Part shown: one piece after another, positions 1 to 6,558 of the stretch
How the letters are laid out: each line of letters begins with the position of its first letter
Numbering within the stretch: position 1 is the first letter of the stretch
Source: Flavobacterium psychrophilum
GTDB taxonomy: Bacteria > Bacteroidota > Bacteroidia > Flavobacteriales > Flavobacteriaceae
Assembly: GCA_945878515.1 (NCBI GenBank)
Contig: CAMCTL010000029.1
Coordinates: forward strand, 1 to 26,950
Direction: 5' to 3'
DNA length: 26,950 bases
The notes under the pieces: model-generated
The model's input: the letters and a program-made list of their open reading frames with translations, nothing else
The model's database searches: none
Told to the model about the DNA's origin: nothing
Made by a program: the position numbers and the translations under genes

Positions 1-114
1 AATGCCGAAGTAAAAACAGAACGAGAATTAACAGAATTGTCCCGAGAATATGCCGATTTGGTGGAACAAGTCAAACAAGTTGAGGAAGAAATAGAGAGGA
101 TAGAGGAGGAGTAA
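1..114 (+). CDS. C-terminal tail of an unidentified coiled-coil protein (partial)
   Basis: The frame is open from the first base and ends at TAA (112-114), giving 37 residues of a gene that begins outside the window. The tail is rich in Glu, Lys, Arg and Leu with leucines and valines at heptad-like spacing, ending in repeated EEE/IERIEEE-type sequence, so it is probably an alpha-helical coiled coil. There is no domain signature to identify the family. It reads in the same direction as the CsbD-like gene downstream, but 117 bp separate them. Confidence 0.6.
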   Translation, partial: NAEVKTERELTELSREYADLVEQVKQVEEEIERIEEE

Positions 115-231
115 TTTTTTTTCAATCTGTGAATAATATAACTTTTTAGCGTAGTTATATAACAAATTAAAACGCTCGAGGAACCAACTTTGCATCGTTG
201 TGAAAATGTTTTCACATATAAATTAAAAACC

Positions 232-417
232 ATGAATACAACAGAGCTAAACGGGAACTGGGATGAGCAAAAAGGCAAATTGAAACAAAAATTTGCAGCC
301 TTGACCGATAATGACTTGCTTTTTGCAGAAGGCAAAAAAGAGGAAATGCTAGGCAGAATACAAGTAAAACTTGGTAAAACTAAAGAAGAATTATTCAAAA
401 TTATTGGAAAACTTTAA
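232..417 (+). CDS. CsbD family stress-response protein
   Basis: This is a 61-residue hydrophilic, Lys/Glu-rich protein. The N-terminal NGNWDEQKGKLKQKF followed by a LTDNDL-like segment and a GKKEEMLGRIQVKLGKTKEE half is the usual CsbD pattern (NWxQxKGKxKexwGxLTDdxl). CsbD proteins are small cytosolic proteins induced by general stress in many bacteria; their molecular role is not known. I chose the ATG at 232 rather than the in-frame TTG at 190, because the extra 14 residues are not CsbD-like and the family normally starts a few residues before NWDE. The gene lies 14 bp upstream of an outer-membrane barrel gene on the same strand, so the two are probably co-transcribed and share the terminator at 956-986. 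Confidence 0.85.
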   Translation: MNTTELNGNWDEQKGKLKQKFAALTDNDLLFAEGKKEEMLGRIQVKLGKTKEELFKIIGKL

Positions 418-431
418 AACAAAAAAAAATT

Positions 432-920
432 ATGAAAACAAATATTTTATTAGCAGTTATGCTTTTTGGACTAGCAATTGGGGTTCAGGCACAGAATATT
501 TCTAAAAATGCACTTGGTTTAAGATTGGGTAGTAACGATGGTTTTGGTACCGAGATTTCCTATCAAGCAAGACTTTCTACAAAAAACCGATTAGAGTTGG
601 ATTTGGGATGGAGAAATAGAGAGTATGAAGACAATATAAAAATCGCTGGGATCTACCAATGGGTTTTGAATCTTGAGGGTGGTTTAAACTGGTATGCTGG
701 TATAGGCGCTGGTGCAGGAAATTGGAGTTATAACAACAATAAAGGAATCGATGACAACGGAACTTTTGCTTTTGTTGCTGCAGACTTAGGGATCGAATAT
801 AATTTTGATTTTCCGTTACAAGTTTCATTAGACATTCGTCCAGAAGTCTATTTGAATTCAGGTTCTTACATCAACAACTACGGCACCGATGTTGCTCTAG
901 GAGTTCGTTATAAATTTTAA
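432..920 (+). CDS. Small outer-membrane beta-barrel protein, secreted, function unknown
   Basis: The 162-residue protein has a clear Sec signal peptide (Met-Lys start, hydrophobic LLAVMLFGLAIG, cleavage near VQAQ at residues 18-21). The mature part alternates polar and aromatic residues (YQARLSTKNRLELDLGWR, WVLNLEGGLNWYAGIGAG, VSLDIRPEVYLN) and ends in VRYKF. A terminal phenylalanine is typical of barrels recognised by the BAM machinery. The size suggests about eight strands, like small OmpA- or OmpW-sized porins. It follows a CsbD-like gene by 14 bp, which suggests a two-gene stress-related unit. The exact function cannot be read from the sequence. Confidence 0.8.
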   Translation: MKTNILLAVMLFGLAIGVQAQNISKNALGLRLGSNDGFGTEISYQARLSTKNRLELDLGWRNREYEDNIKIAGIYQWVLNLEGGLNWYAGIGAGAGNWSYNNNKGIDDNGTFAFVAADLGIEYNFDFPLQVSLDIRPEVYLNSGSYINNYGTDVALGVRYKF

Positions 921-955
921 TTTCACCTCCAAAATAATCAAAACAATGCCCTACA

Positions 956-986
956 AAAAAACCACAATATACAGTTGTGGTTTTTT
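956..986 (+). terminator. Rho-independent terminator after the CsbD/barrel unit
   Basis: A perfect 12-bp stem (AAAAAACCACAA, 956-967, with TTGTGGTTTTTT, 975-986) encloses a 7-nt loop and ends in a run of six T. The A-run on the left arm makes it usable from both strands, so it may also stop transcription of the convergent receptor gene that ends at 1051. Confidence 0.85.
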
Positions 987-1050
987 ATTAAAGTGCCATT
1001 TTCAATCGGTTTACCAGAAACCAAATGAACAATAGTAAGATCAGATTGCT

Positions 1051-3456
1051 TTAGCTCCCTATTCTGTTTTTCTCATCTTCTAATCCGGTGCTTCTACTTC
1101 TGGCTTTTTTTACTTGTTCGCTACCAAAATTGTAACTTAAATTAAACCGAACTTGCCTGCTATCATTTCCACCGTCACCATTAATAATCAAATTAGGAAA
1201 AATGGCATTGGCTCTCCAGGGCGATGTAAATAAAACATCCGAAAATGCCAATCTTGCATTGAGTTTTTTATTTAAAAATTGTTTTTGAATAGCCAAATCT
1301 AATGAACCTAAACTCTTGGTTCTATAAGTACCACCCCAAACAGACGGCGAACTAAACCAGCCTGAAACCTCTAGATTGAAATTTTTAGGTAACGAAAAAT
1401 TGTTTTGTCCATATAAAGATAAAGTCTCTTGAGTAAGTCCTGTAAAACTATTATTTGTGGCCATGTATTTACTTTGATAAGCGTTTACAGAAGCATATAC
1501 ATTCCACCATTTATTCACTTTAAAAGGATAAGAAATACCTAGATCAATAATTTGTTGGTTCGCAACATTTCTTGTGGTTAGGAAGTTTCGGGTATCGCCA
1601 ACCGCTTCGGTAACTTGAGCAAAGAAATCAGAGATATAGCTATAACTCAAAGAGGTGTTTAGGGTGTATTTGTAGGTATGATTAAATTTAATGTTAGTAG
1701 TGTATTGTGGTTTTAAGAATGGGTTTCCTTTAAAGAAAGACAATTCGTCAAGCTGAAATTCAAATGGATTTAAGGATTGATAACTTGGTCTTTCTATTCT
1801 ATTGCTATAAAGTAATGCAATACTATTATTGTTATTTGCTTGATAGGTAACACCGCCACTTGGGAAAAAATCAGTATAATTTCTTAGAACGTTTTGATTT
1901 GCATTTTGTTGTGTGCTAATCAAATTGCCTTCAGAATTGGTGTTTTCAACTCTTAATCCAGCTTGGAAATTAAATTTTTTAACCATCCGGTTGTAATTGA
2001 CGTACACCGCATTAATGTTTTCATCAAATTCAAATCTATTGCTCAACTGTGCATTAAAAATAGGTTGTCCGTTGGGATAATTAAAAACTTCAAAAGTATT
2101 ATTGGTCTTAACCAAAGAGGTTTTGAATCCTGCACCAAACTTTCCTTTCAAAAGCCTTTGTTCGTAATCGCTTTTTAAGGAAAAAATATCAATGATTATA
2201 GGCGTGTTTTGCGCATTGATAGATTGACTTAAAATTGTAGTTTCTGTGTTGTTATAATAAAAGTTAGGTTGAAAATTACTTCTATCGCTGTTGTACTTTC
2301 CATAATCAAGATCGGCAGTAAATGATGTTTCAGTAGTATCCTGAAATTTGTAATTCAGGTTCGAATATAGGTTGTAATTGTTATTACGAGAATCACTTCT
2401 GGCCACCAAAATTCTATCTATGGCTGATGTGTTGCTGCCCGTAATTGGTGTTTTTGTATTTCCGTTTGAAAATGAATTATTAAAATTACCACTTACAACC
2501 ACTCCAAATGTATTTCTTGAATTTGAATAAAAGTCATAGCCCAGTTTTATATTATTAGCATTGGCTTGGCTTACGGTTGTAGAACGGGAATCGAAAATCG
2601 TCTCGCTTTGCAAGCGGTTTAAATTGATGAAATTGTAATTGCTACCAAATCGGTTGCTATAATTCCCATAAAAGTTGTTCTTTTTATTTCTATTGTTGAA
2701 CGAGGCTGAACTTAATGAGGTGCCAAATTTTCCATAATTATAACCTGAACTAAGGCTGCCATTTGTTCCGAAATTTTTATTCTTTTTTAGCTTTATGTTT
2801 ATGATTCCTGCATTTCCCGCCGCATCATATTTAGACGATGGTTGCGTAATAATCTCTATAGCCTCAATATCTGTGGCTTGAATTGTTTTTAGATAATTAG
2901 ATAAATCAGATCCTGTAAGAAAGGATTGCTTTCCGTCGATATAAATCAAAACACCGGATTTCCCTTCAACAATAAGGTTGTCATTATTATCTATAACCAC
3001 TCCGGGAGCTTTGCGCAGCAATTCAAATCCTGATGTTCCTGTAGCATTGATGGTATTTTCAACATTAAAAACAGTTTTATCCGCTAATACCTGTACCATT
3101 GGTTTCTCCTTTTTAATGACCACTTCCTTTAATTCAGCAGTTGATTTTTGTAAGGAAATCAAGGGCAATTCAAGATTTTTATCAGCAACGGTAAATACTT
3201 TACTCGTATAAGATTCAAAACCGATATAATTGATTTTTAAGGTATAATTACCCGGCTTAATGCCCTGAAAAGTGAAGCTTCCCGTAGCATCAGTAACCAC
3301 GGCTTTCAAAAGGGTTTGGTTGTTTTCAGGATAAAGTAGCACCGAAGTAACTGCCATTTTTTCGTTATCTGCTAGCGCAATTTTGCCGGTGATGGAGAAG
3401 GATTGGGCGCTTAAAAAATTGGTAACAAAGATTAATAAGAGTAAGAATTGTTTCAT
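1051..3456 (-). CDS. Outer-membrane beta-barrel receptor-like protein (TonB-dependent receptor related, OMP_b-brl_3 type)
   Basis: This is an 801-residue secreted protein. Residues 1-18 form a signal peptide ending LSAQ. Residues about 20-105 look like a carboxypeptidase-regulatory-like beta-sandwich (SITGKI...TGSFTFQGIKPGNYTLKINYIGFES). Residues about 110-225 resemble a plug domain (LLRKAPGVVIDNNDNLIVEGKSG, VLIYIDGK, PSSKYDAAGNAGIINIKLKK). From about 235 to 785 there are many Asn/Ser/Tyr-rich strands of a large barrel, ending LSYNFGSEQ plus a charged tail. Bacteroidota encode many such receptors. This one has no SusD-like partner or substrate enzymes beside it, so its ligand is unknown. It lies alone between the terminator at 956-986 and the NUDIX gene. 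Confidence 0.85.
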   Translation of the reverse strand: MKQFLLLLIFVTNFLSAQSFSITGKIALADNEKMAVTSVLLYPENNQTLLKAVVTDATGSFTFQGIKPGNYTLKINYIGFESYTSKVFTVADKNLELPLISLQKSTAELKEVVIKKEKPMVQVLADKTVFNVENTINATGTSGFELLRKAPGVVIDNNDNLIVEGKSGVLIYIDGKQSFLTGSDLSNYLKTIQATDIEAIEIITQPSSKYDAAGNAGIINIKLKKNKNFGTNGSLSSGYNYGKFGTSLSSASFNNRNKKNNFYGNYSNRFGSNYNFINLNRLQSETIFDSRSTTVSQANANNIKLGYDFYSNSRNTFGVVVSGNFNNSFSNGNTKTPITGSNTSAIDRILVARSDSRNNNYNLYSNLNYKFQDTTETSFTADLDYGKYNSDRSNFQPNFYYNNTETTILSQSINAQNTPIIIDIFSLKSDYEQRLLKGKFGAGFKTSLVKTNNTFEVFNYPNGQPIFNAQLSNRFEFDENINAVYVNYNRMVKKFNFQAGLRVENTNSEGNLISTQQNANQNVLRNYTDFFPSGGVTYQANNNNSIALLYSNRIERPSYQSLNPFEFQLDELSFFKGNPFLKPQYTTNIKFNHTYKYTLNTSLSYSYISDFFAQVTEAVGDTRNFLTTRNVANQQIIDLGISYPFKVNKWWNVYASVNAYQSKYMATNNSFTGLTQETLSLYGQNNFSLPKNFNLEVSGWFSSPSVWGGTYRTKSLGSLDLAIQKQFLNKKLNARLAFSDVLFTSPWRANAIFPNLIINGDGGNDSRQVRFNLSYNFGSEQVKKARSRSTGLEDEKNRIGS

Positions 3457-3600
3457 TTGATTGATTTTTGATTTGTTGCATTAGTACTTCAAGATCATAT
3501 TTGTTACAATTTTTTTAAAATAAATTTAGAAACAACTATAATAAATGGGAACAATTTTCAATGTAAACCTGCAACAATTAACGCACAACTTATCAGCAAT

Positions 3601-3617
3601 AATCTGCAATCTAAAAT
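3601..3617 (-). repeat. Stop-codon-overlapping phrase repeat, copy at the NUDIX gene
   Basis: The 17-mer AATCTGCAATCTAAAAT on the plus strand contains the NUDIX stop codon (TAG on the minus strand, 3613-3611). The same 17-mer occurs at 18386-18402 beside the SUI1-like gene's stop. Read with the gene it is ATTTTAGATTGCAGATT. Confidence 0.7.
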
Positions 3618-4207
3618 GATTTTTCTTCGAACAATAACTTAATATTTTCGTAGGATTTTTTTAAGATTTCAGGAATTTCGTTGGGGCTAATCCAAACCGC
3701 TTTGTCGATACCTTCTTCGATTTGTCCTACTGGAATTCCTTCAAAATTAGTTTGCATTTCAAACCATTGTGTAATTTTCAGTTTATAAATACCATTTCTT
3801 TTGAAAATATGATAGGTTTTTTGGAGTTTTTTTGTGATTCGTAAATTGTGGACACCGGTTTCCTCTACCACCTCGCGTATCGCAGTGTTTTGAATGTCTT
3901 CGCCTTTTTCAATTCCGCCTTTGGGTAAATCCCATTTTCCATCTCGATAAATAAATAAAACATCGCCGTTTTTGTTGTAAACCAGTCCACCTCCAGCTTT
4001 AGAAACAGGTATTTTTGCTTTTAAGGTCTTTAAAATCTCTTTTTCATCAGGATGATAAAGATACGCTTTTTGAATTTTATTTTGAAAAATCTTCACGATA
4101 AGCTGAACTATATCAACACTTTCTAATAAGAACAACTGGAAATCTGTCTCTTTGGAGATTTCATTTGTTAAAAAAAGTGGTTTGTCGTTCACAAAAACTT
4201 TATACAT
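3611..4207 (-). CDS. NUDIX hydrolase
   Basis: The 198-residue protein has a complete Nudix box at residues about 97-119: GGIEKGE, then seven residues, then REVVEETGV. This fits GX5EX7REUXEEXGU exactly, so the Mg-binding catalytic helix should be functional. About 70 N-terminal residues precede the Nudix fold and are not recognised. Nudix enzymes cleave nucleoside diphosphates linked to another group; the substrate cannot be named from the sequence. Its start codon is only 7 bp from that of divergent pyrE, so the two promoters overlap the opposing coding regions. The stop codon sits inside a short repeat (3601-3617) shared with two other genes. Confidence 0.88.
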   Translation of the reverse strand: MYKVFVNDKPLFLTNEISKETDFQLFLLESVDIVQLIVKIFQNKIQKAYLYHPDEKEILKTLKAKIPVSKAGGGLVYNKNGDVLFIYRDGKWDLPKGGIEKGEDIQNTAIREVVEETGVHNLRITKKLQKTYHIFKRNGIYKLKITQWFEMQTNFEGIPVGQIEEGIDKAVWISPNEIPEILKKSYENIKLLFEEKSF

Positions 4208-4210
4208 TTG
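4182..4210 (+). promoter_or_regulatory. Predicted pyrE promoter (TTG-N18-TACATTTG), inside the NUDIX 5' coding region
   Basis: TTG at 4182-4184, an 18-nt spacer, and TACATTTG at 4203-4210 match the Bacteroidota -33/-7 consensus (TTG-N17-23-TAnnTTTG). The pyrE ATG begins at 4215, four bases after the box, so the transcript should be leaderless or nearly so. Most of the promoter overlaps the first eight or so codons of the divergent NUDIX gene. Confidence 0.6.
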
Positions 4211-4214
4211 TACT

Positions 4215-4892
4215 ATGATATTTAATAAAGATACTGCCGAAAAAACTGCCGAATTGCTTTTGCAAATTAATGCAATTAAATTGAATCCGAAAAATCCTTT
4301 TACTTGGGCTTCGGGTTGGCAATCGCCAATTTATTGTGACAATCGAATAATTCTCTCATTTCCAATCATTAGAAATTATATTCGTGATGAATTTGCAAAA
4401 AATATTGAAAAACAATTTGGAAAACCCGATGTAATTGCTGGTGTTGCCACCGGAGCCATTGGAATTGGGATGCTAGTTGCCGAAAGTTTAGGATTGCCTT
4501 TTGTTTATGTTCGTCCAGAACCCAAAAAACACGGGCGACAAAACCAAGTAGAAGGTTTTTTGCAAAAAGGGCAAAACGTGGTTATTGTTGAAGATTTAAT
4601 TAGTACGGGAAACAGTAGTTTGATGGCGTTTGAGGCCTTGAAAGTTGCAGGAGCAAATGTTAAAGGAATGGCTGCAATCTTTACTTACGGTTTTGACGTT
4701 GCTCAAGAAAACTTCAAAAACGCTAATTTGGATTTGTTTACCTTGTGCAATTATCAAAATTTATTGAACTTGGCTGTTGCCAAAAAATATATCACTGAAA
4801 AAGAAGAAGAAATCCTAAGAGATTGGAATGTGAGTCCATCAACTTGGGGAAAAGAGGAAAGCGATTACCAAAAAACAAATTCCAAACAATAA
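4215..4892 (+). CDS. pyrE: Orotate phosphoribosyltransferase
   Basis: This 225-residue enzyme transfers orotate to PRPP to give orotidine 5'-phosphate in pyrimidine synthesis. The type I PRTase PRPP loop is at residues 122-134 (VVIVEDLISTGNS). The flexible catalytic loop is near residues 104-113 (KKHGRQNQVEG). WASGWQSPIYCDNR near residues 31-44 is the family's N-terminal orotate/PRPP region. I chose ATG 4215, since an upstream extension in this frame would run through the divergent gene and the promoter at 4182-4210. The last codons (KTNSKQ) lie in a low-complexity stretch that continues as the 18-bp repeat at 4884-4929, so the C-terminus may have been extended or replaced by repeat sequence. 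Confidence 0.95.
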   Translation: MIFNKDTAEKTAELLLQINAIKLNPKNPFTWASGWQSPIYCDNRIILSFPIIRNYIRDEFAKNIEKQFGKPDVIAGVATGAIGIGMLVAESLGLPFVYVRPEPKKHGRQNQVEGFLQKGQNVVIVEDLISTGNSSLMAFEALKVAGANVKGMAAIFTYGFDVAQENFKNANLDLFTLCNYQNLLNLAVAKKYITEKEEEILRDWNVSPSTWGKEESDYQKTNSKQ

Positions 4893-4929
4893 ACCCCAAA
4901 CAATAAAATATAAACAATAAACCCCAAAC
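4884..4929 (+). repeat. Two copies of an 18-bp phrase repeat at the pyrE stop
   Basis: AAACAATAAACCCCAAAC occurs at 4884-4901 and again, identical, at 4912-4929 (period 28 bp). The 10-bp core AAACAATAAA occurs a third time at 4898-4907. The first copy contains the pyrE stop codon (TAA, 4890-4892), and the second ends six bases before the next gene's ATG. Confidence 0.85.
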
Positions 4930-4934
4930 GTAAA

Positions 4935-5327
4935 ATGAACTTAGAAAGTCCAAAAGTTATCGTCGAAAAATCAGCACAAGAATTATTTGACTTATTGTGT
5001 GATGTTCGAAATTTTGAAAAATTAATGCCAGAGAACATTGCAAAATTTGAAGTTATTGGCGAAGATGCTTTTATTTTTGGTCTAAAAGGAATGCCAGAAA
5101 TTAACCTAAAAATGAAAGAAAAAATTGCGCCAAACAAAGTCGTCCTGGGTGCCGCAAGCGATAAATTGCCTTTTACATTGGTAGCAAATATTAATGCAAT
5201 TTCCGAGCAATCTTGTGATGTAAAACTGGATTTCGAAGGCGAATTTAATGCAATGATGGCAATGATGATTAAAGGTCCGATTTCAAAATTTATTGAAACT
5301 TTAGCCGGGAATATGTCAAAATTGTAG
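4935..5327 (+). CDS. SRPBCC (START-like) family protein, function unknown
   Basis: The 130-residue protein looks like a small helix-grip fold. An N-terminal strand (SPKVIVEKSAQELFDLLCDVRNFEKLMP) leads into the typical first helix pair. Alternating strands follow, and the end is a long amphipathic helix (MMAMMIKGPISKFIETLAGNMSKL) as in coenzyme Q-binding/polyketide cyclase-like proteins. There is no catalytic motif, and such proteins usually bind a hydrophobic ligand. It follows pyrE by 42 bp of repeat sequence and is probably co-transcribed. It converges on the biotin ligase gene with 19 bp between the two stop codons and no hairpin in that gap. Confidence 0.75.
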   Translation: MNLESPKVIVEKSAQELFDLLCDVRNFEKLMPENIAKFEVIGEDAFIFGLKGMPEINLKMKEKIAPNKVVLGAASDKLPFTLVANINAISEQSCDVKLDFEGEFNAMMAMMIKGPISKFIETLAGNMSKL

Positions 5328-5346
5328 TATTTTTATATAGTTGAAT

Positions 5347-6075
5347 TCAGTATAACATCTGAATCTCTTTAATATCAAATTCTGAAACGGAACCGTCCTG
5401 CAAAATAATTTCAAGCTTCCCATTAGGTGTGATCGCTTTGATGATTCCAATAAAATTATCTTGATGTCGACCTGCAAATGTCATCGGGATTCCTTTTTTA
5501 AAAAGTTTATTAGCATATTCGGAAGCAATTAAAGCTGCGTTTTGATTCCAATTTTTAATGTTTTTCTTCAATCTTTCTATTATTTTTAGAAGGATTTCTT
5601 CTTTTTTGAAAGTACAATTACAGATTAAAGCCAACGAAGACGCATTGGGCAAATTTTCAAAATTCATTTGGTTGACATTCAATCCCAAACCAACTATCGA
5701 ATTGATACTTCCGTTACTTTTTATAGTGTTTTCTATCAGAATTCCACCAACTTTTTTATTGTATGACATAATGTCATTTGGCCATTTGATAGATAATTCA
5801 GGAATGCTAAAATCTTCTAAAGCCTGAATAATAGAAACTGAAACAACAAGATTGATAGTAAAAATTTGGTCGACATTCGATATGAAATCAGAAATCAAAA
5901 CACTCATTATTAAGTTTTTACTAGGTTCAGAATTCCAAACAGCACCCATTTGTCCTCTACCTTTTAGTTGATTTTCGGCAGTGACTACGGTAAAGTTTTC
6001 GAGAATTTGGTTGCTAGACAAAGTCTTTAGAAATTCATTTGTCGAATCAATGGCATCGAGTTTGATTAGCTTCAT
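5347..6075 (-). CDS. birA: Biotin--[acetyl-CoA-carboxylase] ligase
   Basis: The enzyme activates biotin as biotinyl-AMP and attaches it to a lysine of the acetyl-CoA carboxylase carrier protein. The 242-residue product has the conserved BPL catalytic motifs in order: GRGQMG (39-44, biotinyl-AMP loop, GRGRxG in most), KWPND (97-101), VGGILIE (109-115) and GLGLNVNQ (129-136). It starts directly with the catalytic domain (DAIDSTNEFLK) and lacks the N-terminal helix-turn-helix of E. coli BirA. It is therefore a monofunctional ligase (class I) without operator binding. It is divergent from rsfS across a 96-bp gap. Confidence 0.93.
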   Translation of the reverse strand: MKLIKLDAIDSTNEFLKTLSSNQILENFTVVTAENQLKGRGQMGAVWNSEPSKNLIMSVLISDFISNVDQIFTINLVVSVSIIQALEDFSIPELSIKWPNDIMSYNKKVGGILIENTIKSNGSINSIVGLGLNVNQMNFENLPNASSLALICNCTFKKEEILLKIIERLKKNIKNWNQNAALIASEYANKLFKKGIPMTFAGRHQDNFIGIIKAITPNGKLEIILQDGSVSEFDIKEIQMLY

Positions 6076-6171
6076 TGGAGGATTTTTCTGAAACAGAATT
6101 TAATATTGTGTTAAGGTTCAAAAATAATCACAAAAAATGGTAACTTTACCACCTTATATTAAAAATAATTC

Positions 6172-6543
6172 ATGACAAAAAAAATAATAAGTAATGATGT
6201 TCTTCTGGCTAACATCATCAAAGGGATTGAAGACGTAAAAGGGAATGATATAAATATTCTAGACTTAAGAGAAATAGACACCGCCGTTTGTGACTATTTT
6301 GTAATCTGTAACGGAAATTCAAACACTCAAGTTAATGCCATAGTCAACTCAATTCAAAAAGGGGTTTCTAAAGAGTTGAAAGATAAACCTTGGCACGTAG
6401 AAGGAACGGATAATGCCGAATGGGTTCTTATGGACTACGTTAGCATTGTGGTTCACGTTTTTCAAAAACACATTCGAGAATATTATAATATCGAAAGTCT
6501 TTGGGGAGATGCACGAATCACTAAAATAGAAAATAAATACTAA
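6172..6543 (+). CDS. rsfS: Ribosome silencing factor RsfS (Iojap family)
   Basis: RsfS binds ribosomal protein L14 on the 50S subunit and blocks joining with 30S, lowering translation in starvation. The 123-residue protein shows the family pattern: DLREIDTAVCDYFVICNGNSNTQ, then KPWHVEG, WVLMDYVSIVVHVF and a YYNIESLWGDA end. It lies 15 bp upstream of ftsH on the same strand, an arrangement consistent with one transcript. A GGTAA/TTACC inverted repeat (6139-6150) lies in the promoter region, but no full consensus promoter is evident there. Confidence 0.93.
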   Translation: MTKKIISNDVLLANIIKGIEDVKGNDINILDLREIDTAVCDYFVICNGNSNTQVNAIVNSIQKGVSKELKDKPWHVEGTDNAEWVLMDYVSIVVHVFQKHIREYYNIESLWGDARITKIENKY

Positions 6544-6558
6544 AGAAACATACCTGTA

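Noticed and set aside
190..231. TTG start giving a longer CsbD-like protein
   Set aside because: The 14 extra residues are not like the family, and an ATG lies right at the usual start.
6139..6150. GGTAA-CT-TTACC inverted repeat as an operator for birA/rsfS
   Set aside because: It is short, and the ligase here lacks the DNA-binding domain that would bind an operator. Treated as chance unless conserved.
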